Part shown: one piece after another, positions 31,440 through 38,330 of the stretch | Layout: each line of letters starts with the position of its first letter | Numbering within the stretch: position 1 is the first letter of the stretch | DNA from: DASVDK01 sp036381125 [NCBI: Thermodesulfobacteriota bacterium] | Lineage (GTDB): Bacteria > DASVDK01 | Assembly (NCBI GenBank): GCA_036381125.1 | Contig: DASVDK010000090.1 | Span: 1 to 39,967 of the forward strand | Length of the DNA stretch: 39,967 bases | Direction: 5' to 3' | Program-made: the position numbers and the translations under genes | The notes under the pieces: generated by a model | The model's input: the letters and a program-made list of their open reading frames with translations, nothing else | Told to the model about the DNA's origin: nothing | Database searches by the model: none

Positions 31440-32312
31440 ATGGCGAACGATACGGACGCGGCCGTGAAGGGGCCCGAGACCGCGAACGGCAACGGGCACG
31501 GGGCCTCGCCCTCGCGGCCGGGCGAGAAGAAGGTCTTCGTCGTGACGTCCGGGAAGGGCGGCGTCGGCAAGACGACGACCACGGCCAACCTCGGCATGGC
31601 CCTCGCCGTGCGCGGCCGGAAGGTCTGCGTGATCGACGCGGACATCGGCCTGCGCAACCTCGACGTCATCATGGGGCTGGAGAACCGGATCGTCTTCACC
31701 CTCGTCGACGTGATCCAGGGCAAGTGCCACTACCGCAAGGGGCTCATCAAGGACCGGCGGGCGCAGACGCTCCACCTCTTGCCCGCGTCGCAGACCGACG
31801 AGAAGGACGCGGTCTCGCCGGCGCAGATGAAGGCGCTCCTCGACGAGATGCGCGAGGAGTTCGATTACGTGCTCATCGACTGCCCGGCGGGCATCGAGCA
31901 GGGGTTCCGCAACTCCATCGCCGGAGCGGACGAGGCGCTCGTGGTCACGACGCCGGAGGTCGCGGCCATCCGCGACGCCGACCGGGTCATCGGGCTCCTC
32001 CAGGCGGAGGGGGTCGGCGCGCGGCTGATCATCAACCGGATCTCGCCGGAAATGGTGCGGCGCGGCGACATGCTCGGGCAGCAGGACGTCCTCGACATCC
32101 TCGCCATCGACCTGCTCGGCATCGTGCCGCTCGACGAACAGGTCATCATCGCGACGAACAACGGCGTCCCGGCGGTCCTCCAGGACGCGTCGCGGGCCGG
32201 ACAGGCCTTCAACCGGATCGCCAGGCGGCTCGAAGGGGAGGACGTCCCCATCCAGTCGCTCGACCCCGCAGGCTTCCTGGCCCGGCTCGGGCGGAAGCTG
32301 CGGCTCGCTTAA
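31440..32312 (+). CDS. minD: Septum site-determining ATPase MinD
   Basis: A 290-residue ParA/MinD ATPase with the deviant Walker A 'KGGVGKTT' (39-46), 'VIDADIGLRNLDVIMGLENR', 'LIDCPAGIEQGFRNSIAGAD' and a C-terminal amphipathic helix ('FLARLGRKLRLA') for membrane binding. An N-terminal extension of about 30 residues ('ANDTDAAVKGPETANGNG...') precedes the usual MinD start; the ATG is nevertheless supported by GGAAGGAG. ATP-bound MinD dimers bind the membrane and recruit MinC, and MinE releases them. Confidence 0.95.
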   Translation: MANDTDAAVKGPETANGNGHGASPSRPGEKKVFVVTSGKGGVGKTTTTANLGMALAVRGRKVCVIDADIGLRNLDVIMGLENRIVFTLVDVIQGKCHYRKGLIKDRRAQTLHLLPASQTDEKDAVSPAQMKALLDEMREEFDYVLIDCPAGIEQGFRNSIAGADEALVVTTPEVAAIRDADRVIGLLQAEGVGARLIINRISPEMVRRGDMLGQQDVLDILAIDLLGIVPLDEQVIIATNNGVPAVLQDASRAGQAFNRIARRLEGEDVPIQSLDPAGFLARLGRKLRLA

Positions 32313-32351
32313 GAGGCGTCTCATGCCCCGACGGGCGAAAGCGAGGCGGCG

Positions 32352-32636
32352 GTGCTCGACGATTTCATGAACCGTATCAACGGCTTCTGGAGGCGAGGCG
32401 TCGGCGGCGGTAGCGGCAAGGTCGCCAAGAGCCGCCTCCAGGTCGTGCTGGTCCACGACCGGGTGGGGGTCTCGCCGAGGGTGCTGGCGAACTTCCGCAA
32501 GGACCTCGTCGGCGTCATCGGCAAGTACTTCGAGATCGACGGCAACGCGCTCGAGATCGACGTCCGGCAGGTCGAGGACTACCACGCGCTCCTGGTGAAC
32601 ACGCCGATCATCCGGACCAAGGCTGCGGCGCGCTAG
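32352..32636 (+). CDS. minE: Cell division topological specificity factor MinE
   Basis: A 94-residue protein with an N-terminal amphipathic segment ('LDDFMNRINGFWRRG'), the MinD-binding stretch 'VAKSRLQVVLVHDRVGVSP' and the C-terminal dimerisation domain ('LVGVIGKYFEI', 'ALEIDVRQVEDYHALLVNTP'). MinE stimulates MinD ATPase and drives pole-to-pole oscillation. Start at GTG 32352; ATG 32367 would cut the amphipathic helix and has no ribosome site. A Gly/Ser-rich insert (18-23) is a little unusual. Confidence 0.93.
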   Translation: MLDDFMNRINGFWRRGVGGGSGKVAKSRLQVVLVHDRVGVSPRVLANFRKDLVGVIGKYFEIDGNALEIDVRQVEDYHALLVNTPIIRTKAAAR

Positions 32637-32666
32637 CAGCGGCGCACCCGGTCGCCGGCCTGGCGC

Positions 32667-32879
32667 CTAGACCCCCTGGCGCTCGAGGCGGAGGAGGCGC
32701 CGGCAGTGTGGGCATTTCGCCACGGTCGTGTCCACCGGCGCCTGGCAGTGCGGACACGGACGCTGCCGTACCCGCGAGGGGGCCGGCTTGAGCGGCAAGG
32801 CCTGGGCGAGCCCTTCTCTCAGCCTGGCAAGGGCGTGATTGACGACCGACCGGCCTACCGTGGGAAAGCGACGGGTCAA
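32667..32879 (-). CDS. Small zinc-ribbon protein (70 aa)
   Basis: A short gene on the minus strand with TTG start at 32879, chosen because GGGGAGGG (32887-32894) lies 7 bases upstream. The N-terminal half is helical ('VVNHALARLREGLAQAL'); the C-terminal half is a zinc ribbon, 'CPHCQAPVDTTVAKCPHCRR', with two CPHC knuckles. Proteins like this are often annotated only as zinc-ribbon domain proteins. Convergent with minE. The open frame extends far upstream to 33248, but that part overlaps the perR promoter and coding region and looks like shadow. Confidence 0.6.
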   Translation of the reverse strand: MTRRFPTVGRSVVNHALARLREGLAQALPLKPAPSRVRQRPCPHCQAPVDTTVAKCPHCRRLLRLERQGV

Positions 32880-33012
32880 CGCTGATCCCTCCCCGCGAGC
32901 ATCGTAGCGACATGGCTCTCGCCCTGGCAACAGGGTGAACAGGCCCGAATTATCGGACCTACACCACCCCCTGTCACCTGACCAGGTGTTTCGGCTTGAC
33001 GGCGTCGCGCAT

Positions 33013-33027
33013 CTGTAATAACTACAA
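33013..33027. promoter_or_regulatory. PerR-box-like operator upstream of perR
   Basis: CTGTAATAACTACAA (33013-33027) matches 11 of 15 bases of the Bacillus PerR box TTATAATnATTATAA and pairs at 5 of 7 symmetric positions. It is in the only AT-rich part of the 199-base gap, between a TTGACG (32996-33001) and the perR start, where autoregulation by PerR would be expected. Confidence 0.5.
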
Positions 33028-33078
33028 GTTGGGAGTCGATACAAGATCGTAGCGATTTCAGGTGGAGCGTCCAGGCGG

Positions 33079-33528
33079 ATGAGCAGCCACGACCTCGCGC
33101 GTGTCGAGCGGAAGCTCAGGGCGAGCGGCTTCAAGGTGACGCCGCAGCGGCTCGCCGTGGCCCGCGCCGTGCTCGGCAGCCAGGAGCATCCCACGGCGGA
33201 CGACATCTTCCGGGCCGTGCGGCGCGACTTCCCGAGCATGTCGCTCACGACCGTGTATCACACGCTCGACACCCTCAGGGCGCTCGGCGAGGTGACCGAG
33301 CTACGCGCGGGCGAGGCGGTGCGCTTCGACCCGAACCACGAGCCGCACCACCACCTCGTGTGCGTCGGCTGCCGGCGCATCGTCGACATCGATCGCGGCG
33401 CCGCTCCGGTCCCGATCCCGCCGTCGGTCGCGGCCGAGTACGAGATCCTCGACTACCACGTCCAGTTCACCGGATACTGCACCACCTGCCGGCCACGGCA
33501 GGACACCCAAGCTGGAGGTCCACGATGA
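33079..33528 (+). CDS. perR: Fur-family peroxide regulator, PerR type
   Basis: A 149-residue Fur-fold protein: winged helix ('[20 protein letters not shown]', '[17 protein letters not shown]') and a dimerisation domain with the structural zinc site C95/C98 ('VCVGCRR') and C134/C137 ('YCTTCRP'). Candidate regulatory-metal ligands H37, D84, H90, H92 and D103 line up with B. subtilis PerR; an aspartate at D103, where Fur has glutamate, favours PerR. Peroxide oxidation of its histidines would release it from DNA. The rubrerythrin ATG overlaps its stop, so it regulates and shares that transcript. Confidence 0.9.
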   Translation: MSSHDLARVERKLRASGFKVTPQRLAVARAVLGSQEHPTADDIFRAVRRDFPSMSLTTVYHTLDTLRALGEVTELRAGEAVRFDPNHEPHHHLVCVGCRRIVDIDRGAAPVPIPPSVAAEYEILDYHVQFTGYCTTCRPRQDTQAGGPR

Positions 33529-33947
33529 GCAAGAGCCTCAAGGGCACCAAGACGCTCGAGAACCTCAAGGAGGGCTTTGCCGGCGAGTCGCAGGCGAACC
33601 GGCGCTACCTCTACTTCGCGCGCAAGGCCGACATCGAAGGCTACCCCGATGTCGCCGGTGTCTTCCGCGACACGGCCGAGGGTGAGACCGGTCACGCCTT
33701 CGGTCACTTCGAGTACATGGAGGAGGTCGGCGACCCGGCGACGGGCGAGCCGGTGGGCGACACCGCGCTGAACCTCAAGTCGGCCATCGCCGGCGAGACC
33801 TACGAGTACACGAAGATGTACCCGGGCTTCGCCAAGACCGCCCGCGAGGAAGGGTTCAACGAGATCGCCGAGTGGTTCGAGACGCTGGCGCGCGCCGAGA
33901 AGTCGCACGCGGGCCGCTTCGCGAAGGCGCTCGAGTCGATCCAGTAA
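33525..33947 (+). CDS. Rubrerythrin (diiron domain only)
   Basis: A 140-residue four-helix diiron protein. Ligand residues are visible: E21 ('[14 protein letters not shown]'), E54 and H57 ('[11 protein letters not shown]'), E91/E94 ('[14 protein letters not shown]') and E125/H128 ('[10 protein letters not shown]'). Rubrerythrins reduce hydrogen peroxide in the cytosol. The usual C-terminal rubredoxin domain is missing, so electrons must come from another protein; the Fe-S proteins encoded next are the obvious candidates. ATGA overlap with perR. Confidence 0.93.
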   Translation: MSKSLKGTKTLENLKEGFAGESQANRRYLYFARKADIEGYPDVAGVFRDTAEGETGHAFGHFEYMEEVGDPATGEPVGDTALNLKSAIAGETYEYTKMYPGFAKTAREEGFNEIAEWFETLARAEKSHAGRFAKALESIQ

Positions 33948-34005
33948 CGCAGCATCAGCTCGGGCGGGACGGGGGGGCGCCCGTCCCGCCCCGTGCGGGA
34001 GCGTC

Positions 34006-34575
34006 ATGGCTTCGGGCATCCAGCTCGTCCCCTCGCAACCGGTCGACTTCGACGTGCGCCAGCCGGCCTTCTACGACCCGGCGGCGCTCAAGGCGGAGAT
34101 CGATCGGCAGTTCACGGTCTGCGAGGGCTGCCGCATGTGCATCAACTACTGCGACAGCTTCCGCACGATGCTCCGTCGCTTCGACGAGCACGAGCAGGAC
34201 GTGACGGCCCTCTCGCTCGACGAGCGGCGGGAGATCGTCGACCTCTGCTTCCAGTGCAAGCTCTGCTACATCAACTGCCCCTACATCCCGCCCCATCAGT
34301 ACGCGCTCGACATCCCGCGGCTGTTCCTGCGGGCGAAGGCCGTCGAGGCCAGGCGGTCGGGGCTCGGTCTGCGCGAGCGCCTGCTCGCGCGGGTCGACCT
34401 CGTGGGGCGGCTCTCGTCCCTCGCCGCGCCGCTCGTGAACGCGCTGAACCGGTTCGCGCCGAATCGGCTCGTGCTCGAGAAGGTGCTCGGCGTGCACCGG
34501 GACCGCAAGCTGCCGCCCTTTGCCGGCGAGACCTTCGCCGCGTGGTGGCGGGCGCGCGAGAGGAGCGCGCGATGA
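34006..34575 (+). CDS. Two-[4Fe-4S] ferredoxin-type protein (GlpC N-terminal/HdrC-like)
   Basis: A 189-residue protein with two cluster motifs: C39, C42, C45, C49 ('CEGCRMCINYC') and C81, C84, C87, C91 ('CFQCKLCYINCPY'). The pattern is that of HdrC and of the N-terminal half of GlpC. The C-terminal ~80 residues are helical without cysteines. It should pass electrons to the CCG-domain protein encoded immediately after it (ATGA overlap). No glycerol-phosphate dehydrogenase genes are near, so a role with rubrerythrin is more likely than the GlpABC pathway. Confidence 0.85.
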   Translation: MASGIQLVPSQPVDFDVRQPAFYDPAALKAEIDRQFTVCEGCRMCINYCDSFRTMLRRFDEHEQDVTALSLDERREIVDLCFQCKLCYINCPYIPPHQYALDIPRLFLRAKAVEARRSGLGLRERLLARVDLVGRLSSLAAPLVNALNRFAPNRLVLEKVLGVHRDRKLPPFAGETFAAWWRARERSAR

Positions 34576-35345
34576 GCGATCGTCCGACCTCGGGGCGCGT
34601 GGCCTTCTTCTACACCTGCTCCGTCAACTACAACGTTCCCGAGGTGGGGCGTGCGTGCGTCGAGGTGCTCGAGAAGAACGGGATCGAGGTGACGGTCCCC
34701 GAGCAGAAGTGCTGCGGGATGCCGTTCCTCGACTCGGGCGACATGGCGGGCATGCAGGCGAACCTCCGCTACAACGTGGCGCGCCTGCTGCCGCTCGTTC
34801 GCCAGGGCTACGACATCGTGACGCCGGGCCCGTCCTGCTCGCTCATGCTGAAGCAGGAGTACCCGGGGTTCGTCCCGGGCGACGACACCCGCGAGGTGGC
34901 CGCGGGCACGTACGACGTGTGCGAGTACCTCGTGAAGCGCAAGGCAGAGGGCCGGCTCGTCACGGAGTTCGCCCGCTCGCTGGGCACGGTGGTGTACCAC
35001 CACGCCTGCCACCTCCGCGCGCAGCGCATGGGCCCCAAGGCGGTGCAGCTCCTCCGCCTCGTGCCCGGCACGAAGGTCCAGATGGTCGAGGCCTGCTCGG
35101 GCCACGACGGGACCTGGGGCATGAAGACCGAGTATTTCCAGCTCTCGCTCAAGCAGGGCGAGAAGCTCTTCCGCGGCATGCAGAAGCCGGACGCCGACTT
35201 CGCCGTCTCCGACTGCCCGCTGGCCGCGCGGCAGATCTGGCAGGGGACCGACCTCGCGGTCGTCCATCCGATCCTGCTCCTCCACCACGCGTACGGCCTG
35301 GGGGAGGGGCTGGTCAGCCGGCGACGTGCAGCCATGACCGTCTGA
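34572..35345 (+). CDS. CCG-domain protein (HdrB/GlpC C-terminal-like)
   Basis: A 257-residue protein with cysteine-rich CCG signatures. The first is complete: 'FFYTCSVNYNVPEVG', then 'EQKCCGMPFLDSGD' (C47, C48). The second is 'HHACHLRAQRMG', 'MVEACSGHDGTWGM' (C175-S) and 'SDCPLAARQI' (C215), where the second cysteine of CCG is serine. CCG domains hold non-cubane 4Fe-4S clusters in heterodisulfide reductases. With the preceding ferredoxin it looks like a split GlpC or HdrCB. It may reduce rubrerythrin or an unknown disulfide. Confidence 0.85.
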   Translation: MSDRPTSGRVAFFYTCSVNYNVPEVGRACVEVLEKNGIEVTVPEQKCCGMPFLDSGDMAGMQANLRYNVARLLPLVRQGYDIVTPGPSCSLMLKQEYPGFVPGDDTREVAAGTYDVCEYLVKRKAEGRLVTEFARSLGTVVYHHACHLRAQRMGPKAVQLLRLVPGTKVQMVEACSGHDGTWGMKTEYFQLSLKQGEKLFRGMQKPDADFAVSDCPLAARQIWQGTDLAVVHPILLLHHAYGLGEGLVSRRRAAMTV

Positions 35346-35354
35346 GATGCCGGC

Positions 35355-35430
35355 GCGGAGGTCGGCGCCGAGCCGTTGGAGAGGCCGGCGCGAGCCGGCC
35401 GGAGCGGAGGCCGGCGCCGAGCCGTTGGAG
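35355..35430 (+). repeat. Direct repeat carrying a duplicated ribosome-binding region
   Basis: Two 27-base copies at 35355-35381 and 35404-35430 differ at one base (T35362 versus C35412) and are 49 bases apart. Each ends in CCGTTGGAG. The second copy's GGAGGA lies 7 bases before the DUF3501 ATG; the first copy has no gene start behind it. Confidence 0.85.
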
Positions 35431-35439
35431 GAAACCGAC

Positions 35440-36033
35440 ATGCAGAAGCTGACCCTCACCGACATCACGCCGCCCGTGGAGTACGAGCCCAGGCGGGCCG
35501 CCTTCCGCGCCATGATCATCGAGCACAAGAAGCCCCGCCGGGTGCCGGTGGGCGACCGCGTGACGTTCGTCTTCGAGGACCGGCAGACGATCCGGTTCCA
35601 GATCCAGGAGATGTGCCGGGTCGAGCGGATCACCGAGCCGGAGAAGATCGCCGAGGAGGTGGCCGTCTACAACGACCTCATCCCGGACACCGGCGAGCTG
35701 GTGGCGACGATGTTCGTGGAGGTCGCCGAGGCGTCGCAGATCGCGCCGGTCCTGAACGCGCTCGTCGGGCTGCGCGACATGGTCGTCCTCGAGGCGGGGA
35801 GCGAGCGGATCAGGGCCGAGACCGTTGCCAACCACGGCGCCGACGACCGCCTGGCGGCGGTCGAGTACCTCAAGTTCCGCCTCACCCCGGCGGCAGTGGC
35901 AGCGCTCCGGTCGGGCGCCGAGGCGGCGCTCGTCACGGAGCACCCCCGCTACACGCACCGCACGGCGTTGTCGGCCGCGACGCGCCGCGCGCTCCTCGAG
36001 GACCTCTCGGACGCGCCGGCCGCGCTAGCATGA
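35440..36033 (+). CDS. DUF3501 family protein
   Basis: A 197-residue soluble protein: 'KLTLTDITPPVEYEPRRAAF', 'MIIEHKKPRRVPVGDRVTFV', 'FEDRQTIRFQIQEMCRVERI', 'VAVYNDLIPDTGELVATMFV'. This pattern is the DUF3501 family, which I recall as a regular neighbour of rubrerythrin and Hdr/GlpC-like Fe-S genes in proteobacteria. No catalytic motif stands out; there is one cysteine. GGAGGA precedes ATG 35440. It is likely the third component of the rubrerythrin electron path or an assembly factor. Confidence 0.85.
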   Translation: MQKLTLTDITPPVEYEPRRAAFRAMIIEHKKPRRVPVGDRVTFVFEDRQTIRFQIQEMCRVERITEPEKIAEEVAVYNDLIPDTGELVATMFVEVAEASQIAPVLNALVGLRDMVVLEAGSERIRAETVANHGADDRLAAVEYLKFRLTPAAVAALRSGAEAALVTEHPRYTHRTALSAATRRALLEDLSDAPAALA

Positions 36034-36079
36034 GAGCTTTGCCAGGGATGGCCAACCAGATACCCCTCGGAGGACCAGC

Positions 36080-36721
36080 ATGGCGCTACCTGTGACGTCC
36101 AAGGCGTACAAGCCTCGCGAGTTCAAGCTGAGCGGCCTCAAGGGCATCTCCGATCAGACGCTCGAGATGCACTTCGGCCTCTACAAGGGGTACGTGAACA
36201 ACACGAACCTCCTCACCGAGCAACTCTGCGAGCTGTTCGAGAAAGGGCAGGCGTCGGGCACCAACCCGGCCTATGCCGAGATCACCCGCCGGCTCGGCTT
36301 CGAGTACAGCGGGATGATCCTGCACGAGTACTACTTCGAGAACATGAAGAAGGACGGGACCGGCCTGCCGAACGCGTCGTCGAAGACGGCCGCCGCGATC
36401 AACGCCACCTTCGGCTCGCTCGACAACTGGATGAAGGACTTCAAAGCCGTCGGCGCCATGCGCGGGGTCGGCTGGGCAATCCTCTTCCACGACCCGGTGA
36501 CGGGCCGCGTGACGAACCAGTGGGTCACGCTGCACCAGGACGGCGTGCCGGTGTCCTTCAAGCCGCTCCTCGTCATGGACGTCTGGGAGCACGCCTTCCT
36601 CCTCGACTACAAGCCGGCCGAGCGGGGCAAGTACATCGAGGCCTTCTTCCAGAACATCGACTGGGACGCGGTCGAGAAGCGCGTCGTCGAGGCCGCGGCC
36701 GTCCGTCCGGTCGGGGCGTAG
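36080..36721 (+). CDS. sodB: Fe/Mn superoxide dismutase
   Basis: A 213-residue protein with all four metal ligands of the Fe/Mn family: H31 ('TLEMHFGLYKGYVNN'), H82 ('SGMILHEYYFENM'), D167 and H171 ('LLVMDVWEHAFLLDY'). It converts superoxide to peroxide and oxygen, feeding the rubrerythrin upstream. No signal peptide: cytosolic. Fe versus Mn preference cannot be told safely. GGAGGA lies 5 bases before the ATG; it is 46 bases after DUF3501 and is probably the last gene of the oxidative-stress run. Confidence 0.92.
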   Translation: MALPVTSKAYKPREFKLSGLKGISDQTLEMHFGLYKGYVNNTNLLTEQLCELFEKGQASGTNPAYAEITRRLGFEYSGMILHEYYFENMKKDGTGLPNASSKTAAAINATFGSLDNWMKDFKAVGAMRGVGWAILFHDPVTGRVTNQWVTLHQDGVPVSFKPLLVMDVWEHAFLLDYKPAERGKYIEAFFQNIDWDAVEKRVVEAAAVRPVGA

Positions 36722-36731
36722 CTGCAACCGG

Positions 36732-36788
36732 GGGGTCGGGCCTTTCCGTTTTCCGCGCACGCCGCGGAGGACGGGGCGGCCCGACCCC
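36732..36788. repeat. Dispersed GGGGTCGG...CCGACCCC hairpin element, copy 2
   Basis: GGGGTCGGGCC (36732-36742) and GGCCCGACCCC (36778-36788) are perfect 11-base inverted repeats, and the interior can extend the pairing (TCCGCG with CGCGGA). It starts 11 bases after the superoxide dismutase stop and could also act as a terminator or RNA-stabilising hairpin. Same ends as the element at 26613-26665; this resembles REP-type repeats. Confidence 0.65.
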
Positions 36789-37074
36789 GGCCCGGCGCCG
36801 TGCAGAACCGGCGCCGGCCCGTTCGCGCCGCCGTCCGCTCGCCACGGCCGGACCTCCGTGATGATCTGATCGGGTCCGGAGCGGCGAAGGCCGCCTCTCC
36901 TCGCACGCTCCCCGCCGGTTCTACGCTCCCCGCCGGTTCGTCGTCCGACAGCGCCCCCAGTTCCCTTCCGTAACCGCCGGTCGCAGCCTCGTACCCCGGC
37001 CTGCCGGAGACCTCCGCCAGCCGGCCGGCGACCCCGCTGTATGCCGGCCGCTTGGCGCCCCCCGCGTGCGCTCG

Positions 37075-37128
37075 CTCACGGCCCGATCGCCCGGGCATGT
37101 CGACTGCAAGAGGGCTTGGTCGTCCGGC
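37075..37128 (+). ncRNA. Conserved structured leader, copy 1 (upstream of first EEP gene)
   Basis: The 26 bases at 37093-37118 are identical to 38257-38282, and 34 of 36 bases match through 37128. CTCACGG (37075-37081) is also conserved at the same spacing. CGATC (37084-37088) can pair with GGTCG (37118-37122), enclosing the conserved core; inside it CAAG-AGGG-CTTG and GCA...TGC can also pair as alternatives. The core begins 63 bases before the ATG. No known riboswitch class is recognised. Confidence 0.55.
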
Positions 37129-37155
37129 CCACGGGGCGCCGGAACGGGGGAGGGG

Positions 37156-38136
37156 ATGCGCACGAGGTCCTGGAGGGCGCAGGCGGCGGCCGCCGCCGTG
37201 GCGGCGCTCCTGACCGCGGCGTGCGGCGGCGCGGCCGGGGATGCGGAGACGCCGTCGGCGTCCGGCCGGGCGCCGGAGGAGGAGCCGGGCCGTCCCGGCG
37301 ACCCCGACTCGCTCGAGACCTTCAAGATCCTGCACTGGAACGTGCAGAGCGGCTTCGGCAAGGCCGGCTGGACGGGGGGCGACGCCGGCTTCACACCCGG
37401 CTCGAACTGCAAGAGCAACGCCTGGGGCGACGGGCGCGGCCCCCTCGCCGAGGCGCTGCTCGCGACCGCCGGGCACGACCCGAGCGTCGTCGCGGTCACG
37501 CTCAACGAGGCGTGGACGTGCGCCACGCCGCGACGCGTCAGGACGCTCCTCGGCTTCGCCGCCGTCGCGCCCGACACCGCCACCGGCGAGGTGGGCGGCG
37601 TCGGCATCGTCGCCCGTCACGGCCTTGCCGGCCCGCCGGAGGTCGTGGCGCTGCCGCGGTGCTCGGACGACGCGGAGCCTCGCCACGTCGTCAGGGCCCC
37701 GGTCTTCGCCGATGCGGCCCGGCGGCGGGTCGTACAGGTCTTCGCCACGCACTGGACCGGCTGCACCGCCGAGGCGGAGGCGACGGTCCGCCTGATGGAG
37801 CCGTACGCGTCCACGCCCCGCATCCTGGCGGGCGACCTCAACGTGAAGGACGCGTCGGCGGCGCCGGTCGCCAGGCTCGCGGCGGCCCGGTACGCCGACG
37901 CGTGGGTGGTGCGCCACGGCGCGGCCGGCGGCCCGACCGCCACCTGGAACAGCCGGTACGGCTCCCCCAGGGGGAGCCTCTACAAGCGGATCGACTACGC
38001 CTTCTCCAGCGCGCTCGCCGTCCGGTCGGTGTCCCGCGTGAACGCGAGCGGCGAGCCGGGCGAGGCGAAGGTGGCCGATCACGCCGGGCTCGTCGTCGAG
38101 TACGCCCACCGGGACCGCGAGGGTTCGGATCCGTAA
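37156..38136 (+). CDS. Lipoprotein of the endonuclease/exonuclease/phosphatase (DNase I-like) family
   Basis: A 326-residue protein with a lipoprotein signal ending 'LTAAC' (C23) and a flexible Pro/Glu/Gly linker to about residue 54. The catalytic domain shows EEP motifs: 'FKILHWNVQSGFG' (metal Asn), 'VTLNEAWTCATP' (metal Glu), 'FATHWTGC', 'ILAGDLNVKD' (Asp/Asn), 'YKRIDYAF' and the final 'VADHAGLVVEY' (Asp-His). It could cleave DNA, RNA or another phosphodiester at the cell surface. GGGGGAGGGG precedes the ATG. It is a paralogue of the next gene, and both have the same leader. Confidence 0.82.
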   Translation: MRTRSWRAQAAAAAVAALLTAACGGAAGDAETPSASGRAPEEEPGRPGDPDSLETFKILHWNVQSGFGKAGWTGGDAGFTPGSNCKSNAWGDGRGPLAEALLATAGHDPSVVAVTLNEAWTCATPRRVRTLLGFAAVAPDTATGEVGGVGIVARHGLAGPPEVVALPRCSDDAEPRHVVRAPVFADAARRRVVQVFATHWTGCTAEAEATVRLMEPYASTPRILAGDLNVKDASAAPVARLAAARYADAWVVRHGAAGGPTATWNSRYGSPRGSLYKRIDYAFSSALAVRSVSRVNASGEPGEAKVADHAGLVVEYAHRDREGSDP

Positions 38137-38238
38137 CCCGGAGACACAGCCCTGCACCTCCATCGGGACCGCCGGCGGCGCCGGCCGGGAGAGGCCGAAC
38201 GATCCGCGCGGCAACTTGCGGCCCCGGGGGTGCGACGA

Positions 38239-38292
38239 CTCACGGATCGAGCGCATGGGCATGTCGACTGCAAGAGGGCTTGCTCGCCCGGC
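38239..38292 (+). ncRNA. Conserved structured leader, copy 2 (upstream of second EEP gene)
   Basis: Same element as at 37075-37128. CGAGC (38248-38252) pairs with GCTCG (38282-38286) at exactly the offsets seen in copy 1. The T-G wobble of copy 1 (37087/37119) is a G-C pair here (38251/38283), a compensated change that supports RNA structure. The core begins 74 bases before the ATG. Confidence 0.55.
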
Positions 38293-38330
38293 GCGCGATG
38301 CGCCCACGTCAACGGGAGGGAACGACATCG

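Larger units (their letters stand above)
36722..37155. other. Gene-free interval with hairpin repeat, tandem repeat and leader RNA
   Basis: These 434 bases contain no convincing gene. They hold the hairpin element at 36732-36788, an 18-base tandem duplication at 36905-36940 (ACGCTCCCCGCCGGTT plus two bases, twice), and the conserved leader at 37075-37128 before the first nuclease-fold gene. Long frames crossing the interval on both strands have the composition of shadows. Confidence 0.7.

Noticed and set aside
30252-32585. Large minus-strand frame antisense to minCDE
   Set aside because: It is rich in Arg, Asp and His strings typical of high-GC antisense frames, and minC, minD and minE are unmistakable on the plus strand.
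32667-33248. Extending the zinc-ribbon protein to the 193-codon frame
   Set aside because: The extra N-terminus overlaps the perR promoter and coding start and has no protein-like pattern; TTG 32879 has a strong ribosome site.
37093-37118. A known riboswitch (c-di-GMP, ZTP, cobalamin) in the EEP leader
   Set aside because: The core does not contain the conserved boxes of these classes that I remember, so no class was assigned.
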